Source: an uncultured Alistipes sp.
GTDB taxonomy: Bacteria; Bacteroidota; Bacteroidia; Bacteroidales; Rikenellaceae
Reading direction: 5' to 3'
Assembly: GCA_937899895.1 (NCBI GenBank)
Contig: CALBQR010000040.1
Span: 1 to 43,494 of the forward strand
DNA length: 43,494 nt
Numbering within the stretch: position 1 is the first letter of the stretch; every line of letters begins with the position of its first letter. A model generated the notes under the pieces. That model was not told the origin of the DNA. It saw nothing but the letters and a program-made list of their open reading frames with translations, and searched no databases. Shown in pieces: positions 1-7,859 of this stretch. The position numbers were made by a program, and so were the translations under genes.

Positions 1-304
1 GCGGATTGGCAGCAATAAAATCAAAGTGAGCCGCAATACCCCCCTTGATACGCTCGACGATAGGCAACGACGGGTCGCCCATAATGGCAACCATCGAGTG
101 CGACATCGTTGCAAATTTATCATCTACGATGCGCTCGAAAAGTTGCTCTTTGGTGCGGAAGTAGTAGTGTAGCATTGCGTGCGTTACGCCCGCTGCCTGC
201 GCTATCGAGGTCGTACGTGCGCCATCGTAACCCTTGGTTAAAAACTCCTGCTCCGCCGCCGCAAGTATCAGCTGCTCTTTACTTTGTTTCTCTTGATTAT
301 CCAT
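1..304 (-). CDS. TetR/AcrR-family transcriptional regulator (N-terminal part, cut by window edge)
   Basis: The reverse strand reads from an ATG at 304 to the window edge, giving about 101 residues of a regulator whose C-terminal ligand-binding domain lies outside. Residues about 8-56 form the TetR DNA-binding domain: AAAEQEFLTKGYDGARTTSI, then the recognition-helix region AGVTHAMLHYYFRTKEQLF, which is the classic HYYFxxKExLF ending. Proteins of this family are mostly repressors that bind a palindromic operator and release it when a small molecule binds the C-terminal domain. In Bacteroidetes they often precede efflux genes, but the target here is not visible. A consensus promoter lies upstream at 348-378. 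The family is secure; the ligand and regulon are unknown. Confidence 0.92.
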   Translation of the reverse strand, partial: MDNQEKQSKEQLILAAAEQEFLTKGYDGARTTSIAQAAGVTHAMLHYYFRTKEQLFERIVDDKFATMSHSMVAIMGDPSLPIVERIKGGIAAHFDFIAANP

Positions 305-347
305 ATATTTTACAATTCAACAATGCTGTTTAACAATTTTGTTAGGA

Positions 348-378
348 CAAAGGTATGTAAAATATTCTATTTCGCAAA
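348..378 (-). promoter_or_regulatory. Bacteroidetes-type promoter of the tetR gene
   Basis: On the minus strand a TTTG (375-378) and a TACCTTTG (348-355) are separated by 19 bp, an exact match to the -33/-7 consensus. The ATG at 304 follows about 40 nt later. Confidence 0.75.
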
Positions 379-571
379 CTATTTGCAAGAGCTTTTCAAA
401 AATCCTTATAATTATTCGGAATTATATAGTTCAGTGTTGAGCGTCATTGCGAGGAGGGCATTACCCTTCACTAGGAATGACGACTGGAATTACAATACTA
501 AACCATACATTTCTGTAATTATTCTTAAACCACGCCGACACCATCGGCGCAGTTAGGGGTATCCCTACTAA

Positions 572-712
572 CATTATAAGGTAATAGGAATACGAAGTCA
601 AGAGATTTTATCGGTAATTTGGAACTTTTTCATCAATCCACTCTACAAAGAGGATAACGACTTCAAAGTCTTTCAGGAATGGGTTAGAGATTTCAATGCA
701 ATGTCCTACTAA
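572..712 (+). pseudogene. C-terminal remnant of an unrecognised gene
   Basis: After a stop at 569-571 an open frame of 46 codons runs to TAA at 710-712, with no usable start before its last residues. It has normal protein-like composition (VIWNFFINPLYKEDNDF followed by KVFQEWVRDFNAMSY) and is followed four bases later by a good intrinsic terminator, as expected of a real gene end. I do not recognise the family. It is most likely the tail of a gene whose front was deleted. Confidence 0.35.
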
Positions 713-715
713 ACG

Positions 716-747
716 GGACAAATCGAGAGGTTTGTCCTTTCTTTTTT
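716..747 (+). terminator. Intrinsic terminator after the gene remnant
   Basis: A 7-bp stem GGACAAA/TTTGTCC (716-722, 731-737) is followed directly by a T-rich run (738-747). Confidence 0.65.
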
Positions 748-768
748 ATCTAGTTACAGAAACAGACT

Positions 769-796
769 ACGGGATATCTTGTGCAAGATGTCCCGT
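769..796. other. Long near-perfect hairpin of unknown role
   Basis: ACGGGATATCTTG (769-781) and CAAGATGTCCCGT (784-796) pair over 13 bp with one wobble and a 2-nt loop. There is no T run on either side, so a simple terminator is unlikely. Confidence 0.4.
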
Positions 797-881
797 AAGT
801 GTTTATTATGGTATGCAAATAAACCTGCTCCAAACATAAAAACAAAAACCTCCGATCTTGCGATTGACAAATAAAGAATCA

Positions 882-917
882 AGAGGCATTACAAGTCCGA
901 AAACTCATAATGCCTCT
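882..917 (-). terminator. Terminator of the leftward lipoprotein unit
   Basis: A perfect 10-bp stem, AGAGGCATTA (882-891) with TAATGCCTCT (908-917), lies just beyond the stop of the 925-1161 gene. On the minus strand it is followed by a moderately T-rich stretch. Confidence 0.6.
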
Positions 918-924
918 CTAAGTG

Positions 925-1161
925 TTAATTATTCTCTTCTGTGGCAGATGGCTGCTTTGTATCTTTCAGCTCATCGCGCCAATCGTGCGGAATGACCACA
1001 GGCGGGTGGAGCGGAGTGAACTGCTCAACCGTATCGGCTGGCGGTGCAGGAGTATCCTCCGTCTGTGCTACTTTACGCGTGCCGCAGCACGCAACACCGA
1101 GAGCCGACGACAGCACTATCGCTGTCGCCAACTTAACTATTTTTCTGTTATCGCAGTTCAT
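925..1161 (-). CDS. Small putative lipoprotein, 78 aa
   Basis: I do not recognise a family. The N-terminus is basic, then hydrophobic (IVKLATAIVLSSALGVACCG), with a lipobox-like GVAC placing the lipidated Cys at residue 25 and a second Cys at 26. The rest is Pro/Asp/Glu-rich and likely disordered. The start ATG lies inside the last codons of the upstream peptidase gene (14-nt overlap), so translation is probably coupled. The segment PPVVIPHDWRDELKD closely resembles the C-terminal tail of that neighbour (APPVVVQKNWRDELR), and the DNA shares a 13-mer (971-983 and 1158-1170), so part of this gene may come from a local duplication. It could be a companion protein or simply duplicated tail sequence that stayed open. 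Confidence 0.5.
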   Translation of the reverse strand: MNCDNRKIVKLATAIVLSSALGVACCGTRKVAQTEDTPAPPADTVEQFTPLHPPVVIPHDWRDELKDTKQPSATEENN

Positions 1162-4100
1162 CGCGCCAATTCTTTTGTACTACCACGGGAGGTGCGGTCG
1201 GTTTGTAGATCATCGGCACGCTCTGCGTGGTTGTGGTTGTTGTGCGGTTAATCTCGTCGTATTTCACGAATGTTTCGTAGTCGTACGTCCACTCGTCGCC
1301 ATATGCCAACTTGTGGATACGATAATAGATTGCCTCGCGCGAGGGGGCATTGAAACCACCCGTATTGTAGCGCATAATCGAGTTCTCGGTCGGACGCCAA
1401 ACACCTGTCCAATAGGTCAATGCGCCCTCATATGCTCCGAGTTTCTCGTTTGCATAGCGCGAATCAGAGATAAATTTCGCCCAACGTACCGCCGAAGTGT
1501 CGCTCGTGAAATCGACATTCTTCCACCAGCCCCAATCGGTCTGCTGAGTTTGAATCTGTGATACATAGTCGTTCGGCACTGCGCCCATTGATTCATAAGC
1601 ATACTCGTCAGCAAGTTTCGCAAAACCGTGTCCACACGCCTCGTGGTGAAGGAGTTGTGCAAATGTCGTTTGGTCGCCACCCTTGGGGAAGTATGCAATC
1701 GACACACCATTACCATATCCTAATGATGTTTGAGGATAGTACATATAGCAAGTGCCTGCATAGTTATCGGAGTTCATCGCCACAATTAGCAAAGCCTCGT
1801 CCATCTCCTCTTCCGAAATGGCTTTAAGTGCGTAGTTAAATACTGCATAGTTATTTCCGCCAACTTCGGTCCCATTGCCGAAATATCCGCTCAAAGCAGG
1901 GTCCCCATAGTCATAACCTTCCGTCGCCGATACAACATTCACATAGTGAACATTAAAGTGATCTTTGAACGACTTGTAAGGCTCTTCGGTAAATAAGTTG
2001 TTATAAAGATTCTCCATATCCGCCTTATATGTACCATCGGCAATCTGACGATCGCTGTAAGCGTCGCCCATCAGCACGACATCGATACCCGCACCCTTCG
2101 TTGCAGTCTGCAAGGTCGTTACAACGCCGTCTTGTGAGTAATCGGTAGAGGTGTAATAGTCAATTTCATCTGCTATTAAATGCGTTGATAGAAATTGAGT
2201 AATTACATTCTCATCATAAGTCCCAGGATTGGCTGCAACCATCATTCCATCAGAGTCAAAAATAGTAATTTGCCCAACATTCCAAAAGTTAGTGGGATAG
2301 AATTGCATATCACCATTTTCTACGATCAACTGATTTGATGAAGTTGTGGATAGTGATATGTTGCAGCAAGTCCAAGGGATGTTGTATTTTTGCACGAACT
2401 GTTCTATATCTGCATTAACGCCTCTCGTAAACATAATAATCTTTAAGCCGTTGTTGCTATATTTTTTATATAGTTCTCTTACGTAGGCTAAGCTATTCGT
2501 TATTATTGGAGAATACCCCAGAACGTAGGGGTAGTCATATATCAGTGTATATTCATTCTCTTTGTATATTTGCTCGCTGGACACCTCCACACCGCATATA
2601 TCAAAGCCCTCGAATTGTGGACCTGGTATGGAGATTCCATTATCAAGGAGAGTGTTTATATCAAAACTATTGAACAGAACAATAGAAGGCCACAATACTC
2701 TCCATTTGGAGTGATTATATATTTGTTCTGGTATTTCTCCAGAGAATTGGTTAAATCGTAAGTCTGGCAGAGGCTTTACATAACGCGAAAATCGCGTTAT
2801 AGACATTAGGTTTGACAATTCAGCAGGTATACTCCCACTTAAATTGTTATTAGACACATCAAACTCGTAAAGATTGGGCAACAAGCATATTGATGCAGGA
2901 AGATTTCCAGTCAAATGATTTAACTGAAGGTTCAAAGATTCTAGTCTTGTGATATTCCCTATTGATGAAGGAAGTTCACCTCGAAGATTATTATTAACAA
3001 GACCGATGCTAGACACACCCCCATAGGCGAAACAAGTCACGCCAAACCATTCACTTACAGGCTTATCCGAGCACCAATTGGTGTTATATATCCAATTGTC
3101 GCCATCGGTTGCATTGTAGAGATCAATCAACGCCTGTCGCTCAATTTCGAGAAATTCGCTCATATCCTTATCCATCTGCTTGACCGTTACGATCTGCGTA
3201 ACGTCGCCTCCCGAAATAGTGATTGTACCCTCACGATCCTCCTGAGCGTCGTTTGCCGCAATATCGAAGAACAACATCTTGCAATCCAATGCGCGGGTGG
3301 TTACCTGCTTAATCCACGTTGCCGAGGTCTTGACCGTAACGTCAACATTGGTCAGAATTTCAAAATCGAGCTCGCCTCCGTCAACGTCAAACTCATACTC
3401 ACTCTTCGCCAATACAATGACGTCCTTCTGCGTCTGGGTGATCGTAACCTCCTCGGTCAGATTATCGGCCTTACTCGTAAATACAATCGTTGCCGAACGC
3501 TGATCGTAGCCCGTATTTTCGGCCACATCGAAATAGTAGGTATTGGTTGACATCGCGCGGGTCGTGCTCTCGCTCAACCACTCGACATCGCTCGGCAGTT
3601 CAACCGAAACATCGACATTGCTCTTGACCTCGACTGCAACCGAGCCGCCCTCCGAGCCAATCACATATTCACTCTTCGAGATCACGATCGTCGGCTTCGC
3701 GCCCTCTTGATAGATCGTTACAACCTCCTTCAACGCTCCACTCGAAATGGTTACCGTGCCCTGACGCTTGTCGCGCGAATCATTCTCGGCAATATCGAAA
3801 ACCAACGTCGAGGTTTTCATCGCACGGGTCGTCTGATACTTGATCCAGCTTTGCGACGCGCCATCGACCGCATAGCTGAAATCGATATTCGCCTTGACCT
3901 CGATAGCAACCGTGCCACCCTCGGCCGCTACCTCAAATTTCGACGCCGTAACGGTCAAGGCGTCTTTCTGCTTTTGGGTTACCTTGATCGTCTTTTGCAC
4001 CGTGCCCGATTTGAGAATGATCGAGGCCGAGCGTTCATCGGTCGTCGCATTGGCTGCGGCGGTTACGGTGATCTGACCGTTGCCGGCTGCGCCACTCGCG

Positions 4101-4345
4101 GGCGTGAGCTTGCACCAATCGTTCGCACGATCGTTGAGCACCTGTGCCGTCCAATCGCCCGAAGAGGTGAACGTAACATTCTGAGAACCACCCTCAGACG
4201 TAAAGTTGAGAGCCGTTGTGGTTAGGGTAATGGTTGTTTGGGGTTGGGTCGAGCCACCACCTGTCGAGCCACCATCATCGGGGCCCTCATCGGTACAACC
4301 TACAAAGGCCAGCGCGGCCATCAAGCAAAAGAGAAATCGTTTCAT
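1148..4345 (-). CDS. Surface lipoprotein: four BACON domains, LRR region, thioredoxin-like fold, M64-type metallopeptidase
   Basis: This 1065-residue protein starts with a lipoprotein signal (FVGC, Cys17) followed by TDEGPDD, an acidic stretch like the Bacteroidetes surface-export signal. Four BACON-type Ig-like domains follow (about 37-125, 127-215, 218-308, 312-398); domains 2-4 share a TTRA-M/L motif. Next comes a leucine-rich repeat region (about 398-540) of the type NNNLRGELPSSIGN. Residues about 600-722 resemble a thioredoxin/redoxin fold without a CxxC. The last third matches the M64 (IgA-peptidase-like) family, with HHEACGHG at 900-907 followed by LADEY. Known M64 members are zinc endopeptidases, so a role in degrading host or dietary glycoproteins at the cell surface is likely but inferred. 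It forms a unit with the small lipoprotein gene that overlaps its end. Confidence 0.85.
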   Translation of the reverse strand: MKRFLFCLMAALAFVGCTDEGPDDGGSTGGGSTQPQTTITLTTTALNFTSEGGSQNVTFTSSGDWTAQVLNDRANDWCKLTPASGAAGNGQITVTAAANATTDERSASIILKSGTVQKTIKVTQKQKDALTVTASKFEVAAEGGTVAIEVKANIDFSYAVDGASQSWIKYQTTRAMKTSTLVFDIAENDSRDKRQGTVTISSGALKEVVTIYQEGAKPTIVISKSEYVIGSEGGSVAVEVKSNVDVSVELPSDVEWLSESTTRAMSTNTYYFDVAENTGYDQRSATIVFTSKADNLTEEVTITQTQKDVIVLAKSEYEFDVDGGELDFEILTNVDVTVKTSATWIKQVTTRALDCKMLFFDIAANDAQEDREGTITISGGDVTQIVTVKQMDKDMSEFLEIERQALIDLYNATDGDNWIYNTNWCSDKPVSEWFGVTCFAYGGVSSIGLVNNNLRGELPSSIGNITRLESLNLQLNHLTGNLPASICLLPNLYEFDVSNNNLSGSIPAELSNLMSITRFSRYVKPLPDLRFNQFSGEIPEQIYNHSKWRVLWPSIVLFNSFDINTLLDNGISIPGPQFEGFDICGVEVSSEQIYKENEYTLIYDYPYVLGYSPIITNSLAYVRELYKKYSNNGLKIIMFTRGVNADIEQFVQKYNIPWTCCNISLSTTSSNQLIVENGDMQFYPTNFWNVGQITIFDSDGMMVAANPGTYDENVITQFLSTHLIADEIDYYTSTDYSQDGVVTTLQTATKGAGIDVVLMGDAYSDRQIADGTYKADMENLYNNLFTEEPYKSFKDHFNVHYVNVVSATEGYDYGDPALSGYFGNGTEVGGNNYAVFNYALKAISEEEMDEALLIVAMNSDNYAGTCYMYYPQTSLGYGNGVSIAYFPKGGDQTTFAQLLHHEACGHGFAKLADEYAYESMGAVPNDYVSQIQTQQTDWGWWKNVDFTSDTSAVRWAKFISDSRYANEKLGAYEGALTYWTGVWRPTENSIMRYNTGGFNAPSREAIYYRIHKLAYGDEWTYDYETFVKYDEINRTTTTTTQSVPMIYKPTAPPVVVQKNWRDELR

Positions 4346-4428
4346 AGTTATGTTGTTTTTGTTATTCTCGCGGTTGGGTTCGGGCGTAGTTTGGGTATTC
4401 CGCGCCCTACTTTTTTATTTCTTCACAA

Positions 4429-4436
4429 CAAAGTTA
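4429..4436 (-). promoter_or_regulatory. Probable -7 element for the M64 lipoprotein gene
   Basis: TAACTTTG on the minus strand matches TAnnTTTG and sits about 85 nt before the start codon. No good -33 element is visible. Confidence 0.45.
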
Positions 4437-4568
4437 AGAATTTTTAGCAATGATTGAGCGGAGATGACGGATATAATGATAAAAAAGATGGATTTTGGTT
4501 GACGATTTGGTTGACTTTTCTTGTCGTTTTCGTATCAATCGCGGGAGAAAGGAGAGATATGCAGCAAA

Positions 4569-4607
4569 AGAAAAAGCCTTGACATTCGATTGAATATCAA
4601 GGCTTTC
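4569..4607 (-). terminator. Terminator after tRNA-Pro
   Basis: Minus-strand stem AAAGCCTTGATATTC / GAATGTCAAGGCTTT with one mismatch, followed by a T-rich run, begins a few bases beyond the tRNA 3' end. Confidence 0.75.
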
Positions 4608-4613
4608 GGTTAG

Positions 4614-4688
4614 TCGGGATGACTGGATTCGAACCAGCGACAACACGCCCCCCAGACGTGTACTCTAACCGGGCTGAGCTACATCCCG
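4614..4688 (-). tRNA. tRNA-Pro (anticodon GGG)
   Basis: The minus strand folds into a complete cloverleaf of 75 nt. The acceptor arm is CGGGATG/CATCCCG with discriminator A, the D arm GCTC/GAGT, the anticodon stem CACGT/GCGTG with loop CTGGGGG (anticodon GGG, reading CCC and CCU), and the T arm GCTGG-TTCGAAT-CCAGT. CCA is not encoded. Its own terminator follows, so it is likely transcribed alone. Prolyl-tRNA synthetase, which charges it, is encoded at 37444-38925. Confidence 0.95.
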
Positions 4689-4803
4689 TCTGTTTCGGAG
4701 CACAAAAGTAGTAACTATTTCTGAACTTCCAAAACTTTTCACATCTTTTTTACAAAAAAAGTAACTTTTCTGCACACCGAGTGGTTTTTCACGTCCTTTT
4801 TCG

Positions 4804-4811
4804 TATCTTTG
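4804..4811 (+). promoter_or_regulatory. -7 element of the anmK promoter
   Basis: TATCTTTG matches TAnnTTTG and is preceded by a T-rich -33 region around 4783-4788. The start codon follows 42 nt later. Confidence 0.6.
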
Positions 4812-4853
4812 AAAAGATAATATTTCAATAAGCACAAATAAAAACTACCTACT

Positions 4854-6005
4854 ATGTACTACGCCATAGGAATTATGTCGGGAACGTCGCTCGATGGTGT
4901 CGATGCCGCGCTCGTGAAGATCGAAGGTCGCGGAATCGAAACACGTGTCGAACTGCTCGGATTCACTACCACCGAGATTCCCGAATCGCTCAAAGCCGAA
5001 ATTAAACGTGCCGTGAAGCCCACAACGGGTACGGTCGATCTGCTCTGTTCGCTCAATTTCAAACTCGGATACCTCTTTGCCGACGCTGCGAAGGCGGTTT
5101 GTCGTGAGAGTGGATTCCCGATCGAGAAGGTCGATTTCATCGCCTCGCACGGACAGACCGTATGGCACATTCCAAAGCCCGACGGCGAGTTTGCGCGTTC
5201 GACGTTGCAGATTGGCGAGCCTGCCGTAATCGCCTACGAGACAGGCGTTCGGGTCATCTCGAACTTCCGCACGATGGACGTGGCGGCGGGTGGCGAGGGT
5301 GCGCCGCTGGTGCCTTATAGCGAGTTTGTGCTCTACGCCTCGCCCGACGAGAATGTGGCATTGCAGAATATCGGTGGCATTGGCAACGTTACGGTGCTGC
5401 CCTCGACGGGAAATATGGCCGACGTCTATGCCTTTGACACGGGTCCGGGAAATATGATCATCGACGAGGTGATGCAGCGGCTGTATGGTAGTCCCTACGA
5501 CGAGGGCGGCAAGGTGGCTGCGTCGGGCGTGGTCAATGCGAAGATGCTCGATGAGTTGATGTCGCACCCCTATATCTCGATGCCGTTGCCCAAGAGTACG
5601 GGTCGAGAGATGTTTGGCGAGCAGTACACCGTTGCGATGCTCGAACGCTGGGGCTCGTTGCCCGCAGCAGATTTGGTGACGACGGCGACGGCATTCACCG
5701 CACGCACGATTGCCGAGGCGTATCGACGTTTTGTGATCCCGAAGTGGCCCATTGGTCGCACGGTGCTCGGTGGCGGAGGTGCGCACAACGCTACGCTGCG
5801 ACGTATGCTCGGCGAGGAGCTGCCCGATGTGAAGGTCGTAACGCAGGACGAGATCGGTCTGTCGTCAGATGCCAAGGAGGCGATTGCATTTGCGATTATG
5901 GGCAACGAAACGATGTATGGCTACCCCTCGAATGTCTGCTCTGCAACGGGCGCAAGCCGACCGGTGATTTTGGGTAACATCACCCCCGCACCACGAAAGG
6001 AGTGA
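4854..6005 (+). CDS. anmK: Anhydro-N-acetylmuramic acid kinase
   Basis: This 383-residue cytoplasmic sugar kinase converts 1,6-anhydro-MurNAc, released during peptidoglycan turnover, to MurNAc-6-phosphate using ATP and opening the anhydro ring. Family signatures are clear: GIMSGTSLDGVDAALV at the start (phosphate binding), ASHGQTVWH near residue 100, NIGGIGN and FDTGPGNMIIDE in the middle, and GGGGAHN late in the ASKHA-fold C-terminal lobe. Length and both ends fit the family. A promoter element lies at 4804-4811, and a small gene follows after 19 bp, probably on the same transcript. The further enzymes of MurNAc recycling are not in the window. Confidence 0.96.
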   Translation: MYYAIGIMSGTSLDGVDAALVKIEGRGIETRVELLGFTTTEIPESLKAEIKRAVKPTTGTVDLLCSLNFKLGYLFADAAKAVCRESGFPIEKVDFIASHGQTVWHIPKPDGEFARSTLQIGEPAVIAYETGVRVISNFRTMDVAAGGEGAPLVPYSEFVLYASPDENVALQNIGGIGNVTVLPSTGNMADVYAFDTGPGNMIIDEVMQRLYGSPYDEGGKVAASGVVNAKMLDELMSHPYISMPLPKSTGREMFGEQYTVAMLERWGSLPAADLVTTATAFTARTIAEAYRRFVIPKWPIGRTVLGGGGAHNATLRRMLGEELPDVKVVTQDEIGLSSDAKEAIAFAIMGNETMYGYPSNVCSATGASRPVILGNITPAPRKE

Positions 6006-6024
6006 TAGTTAAAAACACTACACT

Positions 6025-6429
6025 ATGCAAGATAGGAGCGTTATTTTCAAATCGCAAGACCTCAAAACGTCAATCCGATTCCATTCGTTTGCCGAGTGCA
6101 ACAAACACACCGACTGCTACGAATTGGATTTTGCCGTCGAGATCAAGACACCCATCTGTCAAATATCGTTTGCGTCAGAGTACTTTACCGAGGAGTTACG
6201 TATATTGAGAGAACATTTGCACAAAATGCACTCATTCTCATTACACTATGCCACGTTCCTCTGCTCCGACGGGCGATTTAAGATGGAATTGGAATTGGAG
6301 CCAATGGGGCTGATTCAGGCAAAAGTTCGTGTTCGACATATTGAGAACGACCTTGAATTATCATTTAACTTCGTTACGGACCAAAGTTTCTTGCCCAATA
6401 TAATCGAAGAGCTTGATGCTGCGATATAG
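6025..6429 (+). CDS. WapI/DUF6228-like small protein, possible orphan immunity protein
   Basis: This 134-residue soluble protein has no signal or membrane segment. It alternates strand-like segments (CYELDFAVEIKTPICQISFA, then KMELELEPMGLIQAKVRV) with a helix (EELRILREHLHKM) and ends in FVTDQSFLPNIIEELDAAI. This layout resembles the WapI-immunity / DUF6228 family, recalled from pattern rather than searched. Such proteins neutralise polymorphic toxins, but no toxin gene lies nearby, so it would be an orphan, or the family has another role here. Its DNA is more AT-rich than anmK upstream, a hint of later acquisition. It probably shares the anmK transcript. Confidence 0.6.
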   Translation: MQDRSVIFKSQDLKTSIRFHSFAECNKHTDCYELDFAVEIKTPICQISFASEYFTEELRILREHLHKMHSFSLHYATFLCSDGRFKMELELEPMGLIQAKVRVRHIENDLELSFNFVTDQSFLPNIIEELDAAI

Positions 6430-6431
6430 AT

Positions 6432-6478
6432 GTAAGTGAGCCGCGCCCCTGCAAATAAGGTGGCGCGGCTCTGCTTAC
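6432..6478. terminator. Strong hairpin between convergent genes
   Basis: AGCCGCGCC (6439-6447) and GGCGCGGCT (6462-6470) form a 9-bp GC stem, extended by GTAAG/CTTAC outside. There is no long T run, so termination is inferred from its position between convergent genes. Confidence 0.5.
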
Positions 6479-6531
6479 AATAGTAATAGGAATGGTAATG
6501 GTCTTACAAAATTATCGCACGAAATCTCGCG

Positions 6532-6906
6532 TTACAGCGTGGTCTTCCACAACCCGTGAAGGTTGCAATACTCATACACCGCAATCGGTCGCGACGAGCA
6601 GGTGCAGATGACTGCTTCGGGCTTGTCGGTCAGATTGACGCGGATACCGCCATTCTCGGTCTCGACATAGATGAATGCGATGTGGTGCTCGGGCAGCATC
6701 GGGTGCGCCACACTTCCCACCTCAACTTTGATCGTGCAATCATCAATGCGGGTAACTACGGGCAGGTGTTTCTCCTCGCTCGCCTCGACGGTGTTGGGGA
6801 TCAACTCCTCCATCTTCTCGCCGCAGCAAACAACGGGGACTTTCGAATCAACGATCTTCTCGATCACATTGCCGCAATGGCGGCACTTATAGAACTTGGT
6901 TGCCAT
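6532..6906 (-). CDS. dfx: Desulfoferrodoxin (two-iron superoxide reductase)
   Basis: This 124-residue protein reduces superoxide to hydrogen peroxide without making oxygen, the strategy typical of strict anaerobes. The N-terminal desulforedoxin domain (about 1-36) has the FeS4 ligands C8, C11, C27 and C28. The catalytic domain has the five ligands of the Fe(N-His)4(S-Cys) centre: H47 in EEKHLPVV, H68, H74, C114 and H117 in CNLHGLW. The Glu-Lys just before H47 corresponds to the conserved pair at the active site. It lies 36 bp downstream of a thioredoxin gene on the same strand and probably shares its promoter, suggesting a combined oxidative-stress unit. Confidence 0.95.
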   Translation of the reverse strand: MATKFYKCRHCGNVIEKIVDSKVPVVCCGEKMEELIPNTVEASEEKHLPVVTRIDDCTIKVEVGSVAHPMLPEHHIAFIYVETENGGIRVNLTDKPEAVICTCSSRPIAVYEYCNLHGLWKTTL

Positions 6907-6942
6907 AATTTAATCTACTATGTTTTGTTTTAAGGTTTGAAT

Positions 6943-7299
6943 CTATTGAGCCATTCGGTCGAATACCTCGCGCAGTTGCGATTTCTGCATCGCGCCCAAA
7001 CGGGTTTGAGGAAGTCCCTGCTTCGGGATAAAGAGCAACGTCGGAATCGAACGGATACCAAACTCCTCTGCCAGCTGCTGCTCGTCCTCAACATTGACCT
7101 TGTAGATATCGACCTTGCCGGCGTACTCCTTGGCAAGTTCGTCCAAAACGGGCATAAGCATTCGGCAAGGACCGCACCACGGTGCATAGAAATCGACCAA
7201 CGCGGGGCGCTCACCCAGATATTTCCACTGATTAGGACTGCTCTCAATGTCGGCTATTCTCTTCAAGAAATCGCCGCGCTTCAAATTAATAGTTGCCAT
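6943..7299 (-). CDS. trxA: Thioredoxin
   Basis: This is a thioredoxin of about 118 residues with the active site WCGPC in LVDFYAPWCGPCRMLMPVL and the cis-proline region IRSIPTLLF. It reduces protein disulfides in the cytoplasm. I chose the start MATINLKRGDF at 7299 because the upstream extension runs towards the promoter region and adds residues foreign to the family. A consensus promoter at 7342-7373 places the 5' end of the mRNA about 35 nt upstream of this ATG. The gene precedes the superoxide reductase gene. Confidence 0.95.
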   Translation of the reverse strand: MATINLKRGDFLKRIADIESSPNQWKYLGERPALVDFYAPWCGPCRMLMPVLDELAKEYAGKVDIYKVNVEDEQQLAEEFGIRSIPTLLFIPKQGLPQTRLGAMQKSQLREVFDRMAQ

Positions 7300-7341
7300 A
7301 GTATCAAATAGTTTTATGTTATTATCTCCTTGTTTCTGGTA

Positions 7342-7373
7342 CAAAGATAATACATAAAAAACTATTTGTCAAA
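7342..7373 (-). promoter_or_regulatory. Promoter of the trxA-dfx unit
   Basis: On the minus strand TTTG (7370-7373), a 20-bp spacer and TATCTTTG (7342-7349) match the Bacteroidetes consensus exactly. Confidence 0.75.
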
Positions 7374-7415
7374 TTGATAATTTTTATGGCGGTATAAGGA
7401 AAATCTATATGTAGA

Positions 7416-7859
7416 TTATTTTGCCTCCAACAGGCAGCGTGCCTGCTCGATCGCAGCCGAAGTAACGGTCGAGCCACTGAGCATTTTGGCGATCTCATCG
7501 ACGCGCTCACGAGCCGACAACTGGCGAATCGAGGTCATTGCTCCGAGCAACGTATCCTCCTTATAGACAACGAAGTGCGTCTTGCCCTTCGAGGCAACCT
7601 GCGGTAAGTGAGTGATATTGATCACCTGCATCGAACGCGACAAATCGCTGATAATGCGACCCATAGCGTCGGCAATCTGACCCGAAACGCCCGTGTCAAT
7701 CTCGTCGAAGATGATCGTGGGTAGCTGCATTGAGCGTGCCACAAGTGCCTTCAACGCCAACATCACGCGCGAAATCTCACCACCCGACGCAATCTTCTCG
7801 ACGGGTTGAGGCGCAATGCCCGCATTGGCCGTAAAGAGGAACGACACGCGGTCGCGACC
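7416..7859 (-). pseudogene. recN: Truncated recN 3' fragment (second copy)
   Basis: The minus strand encodes the last 144 or so residues of RecN, from DRVSFLFTANAGIAP to the stop, including the ABC signature region (KIASGGEISRVMLAL) and Walker B (TIIFDEIDTG). It lacks the N-terminal Walker A half, so it cannot be a working ATPase. Compared with intact recN at 15104-16762, the DNA differs at about 54 of 443 positions by eye (near 88% identity) but the protein at only about 6 positions, so most changes are synonymous. Similarity stops inside a 12-bp palindrome at 7849-7860. An open frame continues to 7910 with unrelated residues. This is a relic or donated fragment, and it forms the left boundary of the 7.2-kb cassette. 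Confidence 0.9.

Larger units (their letters stand above)
305..924. other. Gene-poor stretch with hairpins and a gene remnant
   Basis: No intact gene is visible in about 620 bp. It holds the tetR promoter, a 7-bp inverted repeat (442-448 with 476-482) inside a sequence beginning CGTCATTGCGAGGAGG that resembles dispersed Bacteroidetes intergenic repeats, a small perfect hairpin (533-538 with 544-549), the tail of a broken reading frame (572-712) with its terminator, a long hairpin (769-796), and the terminator of the next leftward gene (882-917). The resemblance to a dispersed repeat is from memory and unproven. Confidence 0.5.
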
